A stretch of 64,000 nucleotides of DNA from an uncultured Gemmiger sp. (GTDB lineage Bacteria; Bacillota; Clostridia; Oscillospirales; Ruminococcaceae), in NCBI GenBank assembly GCA_944386495.1, contig CALXBE010000004.1:1-64000 (forward strand), given 5' to 3'. The stretch's first letter is position 1, and every line of letters begins with the position of its first letter. Shown here piece by piece: positions 18,103-27,401 of this stretch. The notes under the pieces were generated by a model that was not told the DNA's origin, made no database searches, and saw nothing but the letters and a program-made list of their open reading frames with translations. Made by a program: the position numbers and the translations under genes.

Positions 18103-18591
18103 ATGTTTTTCCAGAAAATTTCCAATTGTAATCCTAGCCAACACATTAAAGCTTCAGATGTTATTCGCCAAAAATTACTTGAAAACGGAGGAATCGCAAC
18201 AGTTTCCTCCATCAATGGAAATAGTTACATTGTTAAAGCTTCCCGTGATGGGAAGTCTTTCACCTGCGATGAGTTACCTATCAAACCGCCTTATGAATAT
18301 CGAGTATTCGATATTATTGTTGACTTGCTCATTTGCCAAGGCGGAAAAGCCCGGAAAGGAAACGGTCGAAACTATCGCATGGGCGAAGGAAATTGTACGG
18401 AAGATACTGTAATTGGGGCTATTTCTAAAAACTATACTGGCAAGAAAAATGGCGAATCCGTTTACGATCCCGTCTTTGTTTTGGCAGCCATCATGGATTG
18501 GGCTGGTATTGTACGCAATCAGCGAGGATACCTTGAGCTCACGCCCCAGTTTCGAGAAAAGTTTAGTTCATTGAAGAAATCATGCTTTTAG
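18103..18591 (+). CDS. AT-rich orphan gene, unknown function
   Basis: This 162-residue ORF is clearly more AT-rich than its neighbours and uses A/T-ending codons (many AAA, GAA, TTT, ATT), unlike the GC-rich genes around it. The ribosome site is weak (GTGGGGTG). The protein has a basic middle (RKGNGRNYRMGEGN) and a C-terminal helical stretch ending KKSCF; there are no membrane segments. I recognise no family. Base composition suggests recent acquisition, though no mobility gene is nearby. Confidence 0.6.
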   Translation: MFFQKISNCNPSQHIKASDVIRQKLLENGGIATVSSINGNSYIVKASRDGKSFTCDELPIKPPYEYRVFDIIVDLLICQGGKARKGNGRNYRMGEGNCTEDTVIGAISKNYTGKKNGESVYDPVFVLAAIMDWAGIVRNQRGYLELTPQFREKFSSLKKSCF

Positions 18592-18615
18592 CTCCATATT
18601 ATTTATTTTGCCGCA

Positions 18616-18650
18616 CAAAAAAGGCTCACCCTGTTGGGTGAGCCTTTTCT
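18616..18650. terminator. Bidirectional terminator before nrdD 3' end
   Basis: Stem AAAAGGCTCACCC with its complement around a short TGTT loop, flanked by A- and T-runs, between the orphan gene and the convergent nrdD. Confidence 0.85.
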
Positions 18651-18666
18651 TTATGGTTTCAGGAAA

Positions 18667-20844
18667 TTACAGGTGAAGCACACGGTCCTTGATCTCGGCG
18701 GTACGGCCCTGGTTCCAGAACTGGGTGCCGATGTAGCCGCAGGTACGGCGGGCCACATTCAGCTTGGACTGGTCACGGTTCTTGCAGTGGGGGCACTCCC
18801 ACACCAGCTTGCCGTCATCCTCCACGATTTTGATTTCTCCGTCATAGCCGCAGACCTGGCAGTAATCGCTCTTGGTGTTCAGCTCGGCGTACATAATGTT
18901 ATCGTAGATGAACTGCATAACGCTGATAACTGCTTCCAGGTTATCCTGCATGTTGGGAACTTCCACATAGCTGATGGCGCCGCCGGGAGACAGCTTCTGG
19001 AAGTCGGCCTCAAACCGCAGCTTGGTGAAGGCGTCGATCTGCTCCGCCACATGGACATGATAGCTGTTGGTGATATAGTTCCGGTCGGTAACGCCGGGAA
19101 TCACCCCAAACCGCTTCTGGAGGCATTTGGCGAACTTGTAGGTGGTGGACTCCAGAGGAGTGCCGTAGAGGCTGAAATCAATGTTGTGCTTGGCCTTCCA
19201 ACCGGCACAGGCATCGTTCATATGCTGCATGACCTGGAGGGCAAAGGGCTTTGCCACAGGGTCGGTGTGGCTGCGCCCGGTCATATACTTGCAGCACTCG
19301 TAAAGGCCGGCATAGCCCAGGCTGATGGTGGAATATCCGCCGTAGAGGAGCTTGTCGATGGTCTCCCCCTTCTTGAGGCGGGCCAGGGCGCCGTCCTGCC
19401 AGAGGATGGGAGCTGCATCGCTGAGGGTCCCCTTGAGCCGGTTGTGACGGCACATAAGTGCACGATGGCAGAGCTCCAGACGCTCGTCAAAAATCTTCCA
19501 GAACTGGTCCATGTCTCCGCCGGAGGAGAGGGCCACATCCACCAGGTTGATGGTGACTACGCCCTGGTTGAACCGGCCGTAGTACTTGGGCTTTCCGTTC
19601 TCGTCCACATAGGGGGTGAGGAAGCTGCGGCAGCCCATGCAGGTGTAGCAATGGCCTTCCCCGTTCTTATCCACCTTGTACTCCAGCATCTTCTTCTCGG
19701 AGATGTAGTCGGGCACCATCCGCTTGGCGGTGCACTTGGCAGCCAGCTTGGTCAGGTAGTAGTACTTGGTGCCTTCCCGGACATTGTCCTCCTCCAGCAC
19801 ATAGATGAGCTTGGGGAAAGCGGGAGTGATCCAGACACCCTCCTCATTCTTAACGCCCTGATACCGCTGGCGGAGCATTTCCTCAATGATGATGGCCAGG
19901 TCATCCTTCAGCTGCTGGTTATCCCCGGCCTCGTTCAGGTACATAAATACGGTGATAAAGGGAGCCTGGCCGTTGGTGGTCATAAGGGTGACCACCTGAT
20001 ACTGGATGGTCTGAACGCCCCGCTTGATCTCCTCACGGAGCCGCTTCTCCACAATGGCCTTCAGCTTTTCGGGGCCGGGATCAATGCCCAGGCTCTCCAT
20101 CTCGGCCAGAACATCCCGCCGGATCTTCTGACGGCTCACATCCACAAAGGGAGCCAGGTGGGTCAGGCTGATGCTCTGACCGCCGTACTGGTTGGAAGCC
20201 ACCTGGGCAATGATCTGGGTGGCAATGTTGCAGGCGGTGCTGAAGCTGTGGGGACGCTCGATCATGGTGCCGCTGATGACGGTGCCGTTCTGGAGCATAT
20301 CCTCCAGGTTGACCAGGTCGCAGTTGTGCATATGCTGTGCAAAGTAGTCGCTGTCATGGAAGTGGATGATCCCTTCCTCATGGGCCTCCACAATATCCTG
20401 GGGCAGGAGCAGCCGCATGGTCAGATCCTTGCTCACCTCGCCGGCCATGTAGTCCCGCTGAACGCTGTTGACAGCAGGGTTCTTGTTGCTGTTCTCCTGC
20501 TTGACCTCCTCATTGTTGCACTCAATGAGGGTAAGGATCCGGTCATCGGTGGTGTTGCTGGTCCGCTTCAGGGTCTGCACATACCGATAGGTAATATATT
20601 TCCGGGCCACCTCAAAAGCGCCCGCTGCCATAATGCCGTCTTCTACCAGGTCCTGTATCTCCTCCACGCTCATGGCATGGGGGCGGCTGTCGCAGACCTT
20701 CTGCACATGGTCTGCAATGGAAACCACCTGTTCCTGCGTCAGACGCTGGTCTTCCTTTACTACATGGTTGGCCTTACCGATCGCAGCGATGATTTTGGTA
20801 ATATCAAAGGCCATTTCGCTGCCGTTCCGCTTGATGATCTTCAC
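18667..20844 (-). CDS. nrdD: Anaerobic (class III) ribonucleoside-triphosphate reductase
   Basis: Reduces NTPs to dNTPs using a glycyl radical under anaerobic conditions. The N-terminal ATP-cone (about residues 1-90) is the allosteric dATP/ATP sensor. The C terminus has a CX2C...CX2C zinc site (YCQVCGYDG, CPHC) followed by the glycyl-radical motif RTCGYIGT near residue 700. I chose the GTG at 20844 (725 residues), with AAGGAG 8 nt upstream, rather than in-frame TTG codons upstream. It diverges from its activase nrdG, with NrdR-type boxes between. Confidence 0.96.
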   Translation of the reverse strand: MKIIKRNGSEMAFDITKIIAAIGKANHVVKEDQRLTQEQVVSIADHVQKVCDSRPHAMSVEEIQDLVEDGIMAAGAFEVARKYITYRYVQTLKRTSNTTDDRILTLIECNNEEVKQENSNKNPAVNSVQRDYMAGEVSKDLTMRLLLPQDIVEAHEEGIIHFHDSDYFAQHMHNCDLVNLEDMLQNGTVISGTMIERPHSFSTACNIATQIIAQVASNQYGGQSISLTHLAPFVDVSRQKIRRDVLAEMESLGIDPGPEKLKAIVEKRLREEIKRGVQTIQYQVVTLMTTNGQAPFITVFMYLNEAGDNQQLKDDLAIIIEEMLRQRYQGVKNEEGVWITPAFPKLIYVLEEDNVREGTKYYYLTKLAAKCTAKRMVPDYISEKKMLEYKVDKNGEGHCYTCMGCRSFLTPYVDENGKPKYYGRFNQGVVTINLVDVALSSGGDMDQFWKIFDERLELCHRALMCRHNRLKGTLSDAAPILWQDGALARLKKGETIDKLLYGGYSTISLGYAGLYECCKYMTGRSHTDPVAKPFALQVMQHMNDACAGWKAKHNIDFSLYGTPLESTTYKFAKCLQKRFGVIPGVTDRNYITNSYHVHVAEQIDAFTKLRFEADFQKLSPGGAISYVEVPNMQDNLEAVISVMQFIYDNIMYAELNTKSDYCQVCGYDGEIKIVEDDGKLVWECPHCKNRDQSKLNVARRTCGYIGTQFWNQGRTAEIKDRVLHL

Positions 20845-20876
20845 GATTGCTTCTCCTTCTTTCTCTTTGTTTCTCA

Positions 20877-21014
20877 ACACTATATTTATCCGATTTTCTG
20901 GGATTTATCCCAGTTAAAACACTAGATATTGTGGTCACCCCTTAAAAGGGTTCGTGAACTATCATATCCCATTCCATCCCCCCTGTCAATAGCCAAATAC
21001 ACAACCAATAGTGT
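20877..21014 (-). promoter_or_regulatory. nrdD promoter with three NrdR-box-like sites
   Basis: Minus strand TTGACA (20989-20984), 17 bp, TATGAT (20966-20961). ACACTAGATATTGTGG (20919-20934) closely matches the NrdR box ACACWATATATWGTGT. ACACTATATTTATCCG (20877-20892) matches its left half, exactly 42 bp (four helical turns) away. ACACAACCAATAGTGT (20999-21014) has both outer halves and sits upstream of the -35. NrdR repression is inferred from these matches. Confidence 0.75.
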
Positions 21015-21136
21015 TTAGCCCCATAAAATCATCCAAAATATTGGGTTTGGACTCCTTTTACAGTATTTTTGTAGGATCATACAAAATATATTACTCTTTT
21101 TTGGGCCCTATAAACTGTACTGTTAGAGCCCTGCAC

Positions 21137-21165
21137 TTGCCTTTTTGGGGCGGCTTGGGTAGAAT
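21137..21165 (+). promoter_or_regulatory. Promoter of nrdG
   Basis: TTGCCT (21137-21142), 17 bp, TAGAAT (21160-21165), about 27 nt before the likely start region. The rest of the nrdD-nrdG gap between 21015 and 21136 is AT-rich with nothing else clear. Confidence 0.55.
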
Positions 21166-21198
21166 GAAGTAGAGTAATTTTAAACAGGGGGTGTGTTG

Positions 21199-21747
21199 GT
21201 GCATTATTCCGGAATCAAATACTGCGACATAGCCAACGGTCCGGGAGTGCGGACCAGTCTGTTTGTGTCCGGCTGCCGCCGTCACTGCTACAACTGCTTT
21301 AATTCCGAGACCTGGGATTTCAACTATGGTTCTCTCTTTGATTCCCAGATTCGGAACGACATTCTGGCAAGCCTCAAGCCGGATTATATTGCCGGGCTTT
21401 CGGTGCTGGGCGGAGAGCCCTTCGAGCCGGAAAACCAGGGTCCCCTGGCGGATTTTCTGGAGCATGTGCGGGTGCTGTACCCGGACAAGACTATCTGGTG
21501 CTATACAGGAAATGTCTATGAGACCGAACTGCTGACCCCCAGTCACGCCCGCTGCCAGGACACGGACAGGCTGCTGGGGCTCATCGATGTGCTGGTAGAC
21601 GGCCCCTTCATTGAGGCCAAGAAAGACCTGGGTCTCCGGTTCCGGGGAAGCAGCAATCAGCGAATCATTGACCTGGCCCAAACCCGCGCCACCGGCAATC
21701 TGGTTTTGTGGCAGGACGATCCCCTCTTCCAGGACCACAAATTGTAA
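21199..21747 (+). CDS. nrdG: Anaerobic ribonucleotide reductase activating protein
   Basis: Radical SAM activase that installs the glycyl radical on NrdD. It has the CX3CX2C cluster motif in GCRRHCYNCFN near residue 30. Conserved GPGVRTSLFVSGC precedes it, and LGGEPFEPEN (the GGE motif) follows. The GTG at 21199 (182 residues) has AGGGGGTG upstream; two further start-like codons lie immediately before it. It is separated from nrdD by about 350 bp of shared control region. Confidence 0.95.
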   Translation: MHYSGIKYCDIANGPGVRTSLFVSGCRRHCYNCFNSETWDFNYGSLFDSQIRNDILASLKPDYIAGLSVLGGEPFEPENQGPLADFLEHVRVLYPDKTIWCYTGNVYETELLTPSHARCQDTDRLLGLIDVLVDGPFIEAKKDLGLRFRGSSNQRIIDLAQTRATGNLVLWQDDPLFQDHKL

Positions 21748-21758
21748 CAAAATTATCC

Positions 21759-21802
21759 GGTTCCGCTTCTTTCAGTTGAGAAAGAAGCGGAACCTTTTTA
21801 TT
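21759..21802 (+). terminator. Terminator after nrdG
   Basis: A perfect 14-bp stem (21759-21772 with 21781-21794), 8-nt loop, then TTTTTATTTT. Confidence 0.93.
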
Positions 21803-21808
21803 TTGGAC

Positions 21809-21838
21809 AAAAAAATCCGCACCCGAACCGGGTGCGGA
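21809..21838 (-). terminator. Terminator after the M20 amidohydrolase gene
   Basis: A 10-bp stem (21816-21825 with 21829-21838), 3-nt loop, then T7 on the minus strand. Confidence 0.88.
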
Positions 21839-21849
21839 AAACAGACAAA

Positions 21850-23298
21850 TCATTCTGCAATGGTGGGAACAGCTCCCGCAGGAATGGGGCAGACATACCC
21901 GGAACGGGTGGCCTCCTCAAATTCCTTCCGGGCTGCGGCCAGAAGCCGGGGATTCTCGTACAGGTCGATGATCGCCCCGGTCATAACCTTGGCAGCCTGG
22001 AGCATAGCCTTGTGGGCCAGGGAGGTATTCCCGCAGCTGACGATCTGCCAGCTGTGGCCGGGAGTTCCGCTGGGCCAGGCAGCGGTGTGGATTTGTCCCA
22101 CAGGAGTGAGCCAGCTTACATCCCCCACATCGGTGGAGCCGGGCTCAAAGGCAGGGCCCTGGTAGAGGGGAATGAGGAAGTCGTTCATAGCGTGACCGGC
22201 TTCCTTCTGCAGGGCTTCCACCTGGAGGGCCATCTCCGGGCTGTGGTGGGCTGCAATGCCGGGGGTAGGAGCCTGGGGGCAGGTAGCCGCCAGACGGTCG
22301 GCAAACTCCAGCTCCTCGGGTGTATGCTGAGCCACTCCCAGCTGGGCAAAGTTGTCGTACAGCACCTTTTCCAGGGTGTGGTTGGGAACCGTATCAGCCA
22401 GACCGTCAATGAAGGTCTTGGTAAAGGTGGTGCCGGTCATAAGGGCCGCGCCCTGGGCGATGTCGTCCACCCGCTTTTGCAGCTCCACGGCCTCGGCCAC
22501 CTTATTGGACCGGACCATGTACAGCACGGAAGCCTGGTTCTGGACCACATTGGGGCTGCATCCGCCGGCATCGGTGATGGCATAGTGGACCCGGCACCGG
22601 GAGCCCATGTGTTCCCGGAGGAACTGAACGCCGATGTTCATCAGCTCTACCCCGTCCAGAGCGCTGCGGCCCCGTTCGGGAGCGGCAGCAGCGTGGGCTG
22701 CCACTCCATGGAAGGTGTACTGGGTCTGAATGCAGGAGTTGCTGGACCCGGTGACCACCTCGTTTACATCACCCGGATGCCAGGTAATGGCGGCATCCAG
22801 ATGGTTCCAGACCCCATCCCGGGCCATAAATGCCTTGGAGGCGCCCCCTTCTTCTCCGGGACAGCCGTAGAACTCTACCGTGCCGGAGCAGCCGGTGGAT
22901 TCCAGGTAGGACTTTACTGCCAGGGCGGCGCCCATGCTGCCTGCTCCCAGCACATTGTGACCGCAGCCATGGCCGCAGCCGCCCTCCTGCCGGGGCTGGT
23001 GTTCCAGAAGTCCGCCCTTTTGAGAGAGGCCGCTGAGGGCATCATATTCAGCCAGAATTCCGATGACCGGTTTTCCGCTGCCCCAGCTTGCCCGGAAGGC
23101 AGTGTCGATTCCAGCCAGGCCCCGCTCCACGGTAAAGCCCAGCTTTTCCAACTGGTCGCAGTAGAGGGCTGCGGACTTTTCCTCCCGCAGGCTCAGCTCT
23201 GCATAATCCCAGATTTTGTCGTTTACCTGACACAGCAGATCGGCCTGCCGGTCAATGACCGACAGGGCCGCCTGTTTGTTTTTGTTATCCATACTCAT
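21850..23298 (-). CDS. M20-family amidohydrolase, AbgB-like
   Basis: Cytosolic zinc amidohydrolase of 482 residues. Metal-site motifs include GCGHGCGHNVLG, the catalytic PGEEGG, and ITWHPGD. A C-terminal GTPGHSW resembles the p-aminobenzoyl-glutamate hydrolase subunit B group. It is the last gene of an operon whose first three genes form an amino-acid ABC transporter (18-nt gap to the ATPase gene). This suggests that the imported substrate is an N-acyl or amide-linked amino acid cleaved inside the cell. The exact substrate is unknown. Confidence 0.9.
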   Translation of the reverse strand: MSMDNKNKQAALSVIDRQADLLCQVNDKIWDYAELSLREEKSAALYCDQLEKLGFTVERGLAGIDTAFRASWGSGKPVIGILAEYDALSGLSQKGGLLEHQPRQEGGCGHGCGHNVLGAGSMGAALAVKSYLESTGCSGTVEFYGCPGEEGGASKAFMARDGVWNHLDAAITWHPGDVNEVVTGSSNSCIQTQYTFHGVAAHAAAAPERGRSALDGVELMNIGVQFLREHMGSRCRVHYAITDAGGCSPNVVQNQASVLYMVRSNKVAEAVELQKRVDDIAQGAALMTGTTFTKTFIDGLADTVPNHTLEKVLYDNFAQLGVAQHTPEELEFADRLAATCPQAPTPGIAAHHSPEMALQVEALQKEAGHAMNDFLIPLYQGPAFEPGSTDVGDVSWLTPVGQIHTAAWPSGTPGHSWQIVSCGNTSLAHKAMLQAAKVMTGAIIDLYENPRLLAAARKEFEEATRSGYVCPIPAGAVPTIAE

Positions 23299-23316
23299 GG
23301 TTATGTCTAACCCCTC

Positions 23317-24093
23317 TTACAATACCTTGCTCAGGAATTCCTGGAGACGGGGATGCTGGGGATGGAGGAAAATATCATCCGGAGTTCCCTGCTCCAGCAG
23401 TTTTCCGTCTGCCATAAACAGGACCCGGTTGCCTACTTCCCGGGCAAAGCCCATCTCATGGGTGACCACTACCATGGTCATCCCCTCCTGGGCCAGTTCC
23501 TTCATTACATCCAGAACTTCTCCTACCATTTCCGGGTCCAGAGCGCTGGTGGGCTCGTCAAAGAGCATGACTTCCGGCTCCATCATAAGGGCCCGGACAA
23601 TGGCCACACGCTGCTTCTGACCACCGGACAGCTGGATGGGATAAGCTCCCGCCCGGTCGCCCAGTCCTACCCGGCCCAGCAGTTCCAGAGCCTTCTTCTC
23701 GGCCTGGTCCTTGGGCATATGATGAACCTTGATGGGAGCCAGGGTCATATTTTCCAGAATGGTCATGTGGGGGAAGAGGTTAAAGTGCTGGAACACCATT
23801 CCCATCTTCTGGCGGTGCTTGTCAATGTCCAGCTTGACCATCTTTCCCTTTTCGTTGGGAACTTTCTTCTTGGTGATGTCCACCCCGTCAAAGATGATGG
23901 AGCCGCCGGTGGGCATTTCCATCAGGTTGAGGCTCCGCAGGAAGGTGGATTTACCGGAACCGGAAGGTCCGATGACTACCATAACATCGCCCTTCTGAAC
24001 ATTGACGGTGATCCCGTCCAGAGCCTTGATGGCTCCCCGGTTGTAGTATTTTTTCAGGTCGGTAACCTGGATCAGATTATCTTTGGTCGCCAC
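23317..24093 (-). CDS. Polar amino-acid ABC transporter ATP-binding protein
   Basis: GlnQ/HisP-type ATPase with Walker [10 protein letters not shown], signature [10 protein letters not shown] and Walker [13 protein letters not shown]. The GTG at 24093 (258 residues, GAGGAGG 7 nt upstream) overlaps the permease gene by 17 bp, consistent with coupled translation. An insertion near residue 70 ([24 protein letters not shown] region) slightly lengthens the segment before the Q-loop. Confidence 0.95.
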   Translation of the reverse strand: MATKDNLIQVTDLKKYYNRGAIKALDGITVNVQKGDVMVVIGPSGSGKSTFLRSLNLMEMPTGGSIIFDGVDITKKKVPNEKGKMVKLDIDKHRQKMGMVFQHFNLFPHMTILENMTLAPIKVHHMPKDQAEKKALELLGRVGLGDRAGAYPIQLSGGQKQRVAIVRALMMEPEVMLFDEPTSALDPEMVGEVLDVMKELAQEGMTMVVVTHEMGFAREVGNRVLFMADGKLLEQGTPDDIFLHPQHPRLQEFLSKVL

Positions 24094-24862
24094 GGCGCAT
24101 CCTCCTCTCGAAGTAAGCAATGACCTTGCTGGTGGGGAAGGTCAAACAGAAATACATGGCTGCTACTACCAGCAGGGGCTCCAGCACCAGGAAGGTACCG
24201 GCCTGGGCTGCCTTGACGGCGGACATAAGATCCTGCACGCCGATGGTGTAAGTAATGGCAGATTCCTTGATGATGGTAACGAACTCGTTGCCGATGGCCG
24301 GCAGGATGTTCTTGATGGCCTGGGGCAGAATGATGTAGAGCATGGTCTGACCCTGGGTAAGGCCCAGAGAACGGGAAGCCTCGGTCTGACCGCCGTCCAC
24401 AGACTGGATACCGGCCCGGATGATCTCGGAGAGGTAAGCACCGGAGTTGAGGGCCAGAGCCACCACACCGGGCAGGAACCGGTTGAGCTTCAAAAAGCCC
24501 AGCACTGTCACGGAGGGCAGATCAATTACATTTTTGCTGAACACCACCTGGTACACAATGAACAGCTGTACCAGCATGGGGGTGGCACGCACCACTTCCA
24601 CATAGACGGTGGCGATAAAGCTGATGGGGTTGAACCGGCCCACGGCAGCCAGGAATCCCTCCTCCCGGAGATGGCCGTCGGGGGTCATGGCCAGAAACCG
24701 CAGGGGCTGGAAATTGCTCAGCCGCATGACTGCCAGCACCAGAGCCAGCAGGAAGCCCAGGATCACCGTAAAGAAAGAGAGATAAACTGTACACAGCATT
24801 CCCTCTTTGAACATATCGGCATATTGGAATGTTTTTGCAAAGCCAGCAGCAGAAACACTCAT
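24077..24862 (-). CDS. Polar amino-acid ABC transporter permease
   Basis: A 261-residue HisM/GlnP-type permease with about five membrane helices. The EAA loop ([28 protein letters not shown]) contacts the ATPase. The segment [24 protein letters not shown] is a hydrophilic insertion after the second helix. AAAGGAG precedes the ATG. It is second in the transporter operon. Confidence 0.95.
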   Translation of the reverse strand: MSVSAAGFAKTFQYADMFKEGMLCTVYLSFFTVILGFLLALVLAVMRLSNFQPLRFLAMTPDGHLREEGFLAAVGRFNPISFIATVYVEVVRATPMLVQLFIVYQVVFSKNVIDLPSVTVLGFLKLNRFLPGVVALALNSGAYLSEIIRAGIQSVDGGQTEASRSLGLTQGQTMLYIILPQAIKNILPAIGNEFVTIIKESAITYTIGVQDLMSAVKAAQAGTFLVLEPLLVVAAMYFCLTFPTSKVIAYFERRMRRGDQR

Positions 24863-24965
24863 GGCATATACTCCTTTCAGGGGGGATTAGTTCTGGAAAA
24901 CAAGGGCAATTCCCCCCCGTCAAAAGACGGAGAGGAATTGCGAATCAACCTAGGGTAAAGTGGAA

Positions 24966-25883
24966 TCAGCCTTCCATCAGGCCTTCGTAGATGTTGCCGG
25001 AAGCAAGCTCGTTGGCCTCAGTGATGAAGGTGTCCAGGCTGCCGTCTGCCAGAGCAGCGGCGATAGCCTCGTTTACGCCGGCCATGAGAGCCTCGTTGCC
25101 CTTAACCACGCCAATGGAGGAACCCTCCACCTCGTAGGGAACATCGAAGGCAATGCACAGGTCGGGGTAGTTCTTGGCGTAGCTCTCAGCTACAACGGTC
25201 TCAATGAAACCGGCATCCAGCTTGCCGCCCAGCAGCTCGGAAACCACATCGGTCACCTTAGCCAGCTGCACAACATCAGCGTCGGGGGTGTTCTCCATGG
25301 CCAGGTCGTACTGGATGGAGCCCAGCTGTGCGCCGATGGTCACAGAAGGATCGTTCAGCTCTTCCAGAGAAGCCCACTTGTCCTTGTTGGCCTGAACGGT
25401 CACCAGGGACTGGCCGCCCTGATAGTAGATGTCAGAGAAATCCATGGCATCCATACGGTTGGGGTCGGGGCTGAGGCCAGCCATGCCCAGGTCTACATTG
25501 CCAGCGGTAACTTCGGCCAGAACGCCGTCAAAGTCCATGGGAACCACTTCCAGGGTCAGGCCCATGTAGTCAGCAATGTACTGAGCCAGAGCCATATCGA
25601 AGCCGGCCAGCTGAGCGTTGCCTTCCTCGTCAATGGCGTAGAACTCGTAGGGAGCAAAGTCGGGGCTGGTAGCCACGGTGAGAACGCCGTCGGAAACGGT
25701 GGTCAGCTCTTCCTTCCACCAGCCTTCGGGCTTCTCCTCAGAGGAGGTGTCCTCGGCAGCTGCATCAGCAGCGGGGGTGGACTCCGCAGCGGCGTCCTGA
25801 GAATCGGTAGCGGTGCTGCCGCAACCGGCCAGCAGGCTGACCAGCAGGGTCAGCGCAAACATAATAGCAAGTACTTTTTTCAT
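24966..25883 (-). CDS. Amino-acid ABC transporter substrate-binding lipoprotein
   Basis: SBP_bac_3-family receptor of 305 residues. The signal peptide ends in the lipobox LLAGC (Cys about residue 21), so it is lipid-anchored outside the membrane. An acidic/Ala-rich linker (about 22-55) precedes the binding domain, which has DFAPYEFYAID and GFDMALAQYIADYMGL. It is first in the operon with permease, ATPase and M20 amidohydrolase. The ligand is not certain; a polar amino acid is likely. Confidence 0.95.
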   Translation of the reverse strand: MKKVLAIMFALTLLVSLLAGCGSTATDSQDAAAESTPAADAAAEDTSSEEKPEGWWKEELTTVSDGVLTVATSPDFAPYEFYAIDEEGNAQLAGFDMALAQYIADYMGLTLEVVPMDFDGVLAEVTAGNVDLGMAGLSPDPNRMDAMDFSDIYYQGGQSLVTVQANKDKWASLEELNDPSVTIGAQLGSIQYDLAMENTPDADVVQLAKVTDVVSELLGGKLDAGFIETVVAESYAKNYPDLCIAFDVPYEVEGSSIGVVKGNEALMAGVNEAIAAALADGSLDTFITEANELASGNIYEGLMEG

Positions 25884-25925
25884 GATGTCATCCTATCCTT
25901 TCCAGTCGCTTCAGACTGTATAGGC

Positions 25926-25954
25926 AGTATACATGAATATTCATTCATTTGCAA
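25926..25954 (-). promoter_or_regulatory. Promoter of the ABC transporter operon with an ARG-box-like site
   Basis: Minus strand TTGCAA (25954-25949), 17 bp, TATACT (25931-25926). The spacer contains TGAATATTCATTCA (25934-25947), which resembles the ArgR operator half-sites TGAAT...ATTCA. Arginine control is only a suggestion. Confidence 0.6.
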
Positions 25955-26084
25955 TTGGTAATCTGCCCCAACATCTTCCACAACACAGTTTATTTTCTGG
26001 TAAAACCAGCCATATTTTTAAGAAAAGAAGCAAATTATATGCATTTTACAATGTATATATTCACTATTGACAGAAGTTATTCCC

Positions 26085-27314
26085 TCAGAAAGGCAGGGGT
26101 TTGCCCTGTTTTACCCATTCCCGGAACTCTGCCGAGGAGGCAAACAGCACATCTCCGGCGCTGTTGAGAGCGGTTTCAAAGCTGTCCTGGATCACGCCGA
26201 TGATAAAGCCTACTCCCACCACCTGCATGGCGATCTCGTTTGGAATCCCGAACATGGAGCAGGCCAGAGGGATCAGCAGCAGGCTTCCCCCTGCCACACC
26301 GGAGGAGCCGCAGGCAGCCACAGTGGCCAGCAGGCTGAGAAGGATGGCAGCGGAAAGGCTGACCTGGATTCCCAGGGTGTTGGCGGCGGCCAGGGTCATA
26401 ATGGTGATGGTTATGGCAGCGCCGTCCATATTGATGGTGGCTCCCAGGGGGATGGAGACAGAGTAGAGGTCCTTATCCAGGCCCAGCTTTTCACACAGGG
26501 CCATATTCACCGGAATGTTGGCGGCAGAGCTGCGGGTGAAGAAGGCGGTGACACTGCTCTCCTTAATGCAGATCCAGAGAAGCGGGTAGGCATTCCGCCC
26601 AATATAGAGGGATGCCATAATAGGGCTGACAATGAGGGCCTGGAACAGGAGGGTCCCCACCAGCAGGGCCAGCAGTTTGCCATAGTCCAGGAAGATGGAC
26701 AGGCCGTTGGTGGAGACAGAGGTATAAACCAGGCCCAGGATTCCCACAGGGGCAAACTGGATGACCCAACGGACCACCTGGGTGACGGCATCGCTCAGCT
26801 CACCGATGGCACTCTTGGTGCCGTCCGCAGCCAGCCCTTTCAGGGCCAGGCCAATGACAATAGCCCAGCAGAGCACCCCGATATAGTTGGCGTTGGCAAT
26901 GGCGGAGACAGGGTTCTCCACCAGGTTCACCAGCAGATTATTCACCACTTCTCCCAAAGTGCCGGGAGCGGCATTGGCAGCCGCCTCCACCCCGGTCAGC
27001 CGGATGCTTACCGGGAAGAGAAAGCTGGCAACCACCGCACAGCTGGCAGCCAGCACAGTGCTGAGTATATACAAAGCCAGCACCTTTCCCATTTTATGGC
27101 CTACCGCGTTGCTGGCGTTGGCCACACTGGCAATGACCAATACGAATACCAGCAGAGGGGCAATTCCCTTGAGGGCCCCCACAAACAGGTTGCCCAGGAT
27201 GGTCAGCCAGCTGGCGCCGGGAAAAACCACGCCCACCACCACACCGATGACCAGTCCCAGAGCGATACGGGTGACCAAGGTGATTTCATGCCATTTTTCC
27301 CAAAGTTTCTTCAT
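26085..27314 (-). CDS. sstT: Serine/threonine:sodium symporter
   Basis: DAACS-family transporter of 409 residues with about eight to nine membrane helices and two re-entrant loops. Family signatures include SSAANIPVNM (serine-rich re-entrant loop) and ATINMDGAAITI. The SstT branch is supported by the overall pattern KGIAPLLVFVLVIASVAN. It imports serine/threonine with Na+. It lies upstream of the ABC operon with a 200-bp gap that holds the ABC promoter; no strong terminator is visible. Confidence 0.93.
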   Translation of the reverse strand: MKKLWEKWHEITLVTRIALGLVIGVVVGVVFPGASWLTILGNLFVGALKGIAPLLVFVLVIASVANASNAVGHKMGKVLALYILSTVLAASCAVVASFLFPVSIRLTGVEAAANAAPGTLGEVVNNLLVNLVENPVSAIANANYIGVLCWAIVIGLALKGLAADGTKSAIGELSDAVTQVVRWVIQFAPVGILGLVYTSVSTNGLSIFLDYGKLLALLVGTLLFQALIVSPIMASLYIGRNAYPLLWICIKESSVTAFFTRSSAANIPVNMALCEKLGLDKDLYSVSIPLGATINMDGAAITITIMTLAAANTLGIQVSLSAAILLSLLATVAACGSSGVAGGSLLLIPLACSMFGIPNEIAMQVVGVGFIIGVIQDSFETALNSAGDVLFASSAEFREWVKQGKPLPF

Positions 27315-27375
27315 TCAATCTTCTCTCTTTCTTTCATTATATAAGAGGGACTTTCCTTCCCCTTTGAAAAAGCAG

Positions 27376-27401
27376 GAGCCAGTCCTGCACAGGTCTGGCT
27401 C
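27376..27401 (-). terminator. Terminator after the exonuclease gene
   Basis: A 7-bp stem (GAGCCAG 27376-27382 with CTGGCTC 27395-27401) that overlaps the stop codon, followed on the minus strand by CTGCTTTTTC. Confidence 0.65.
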
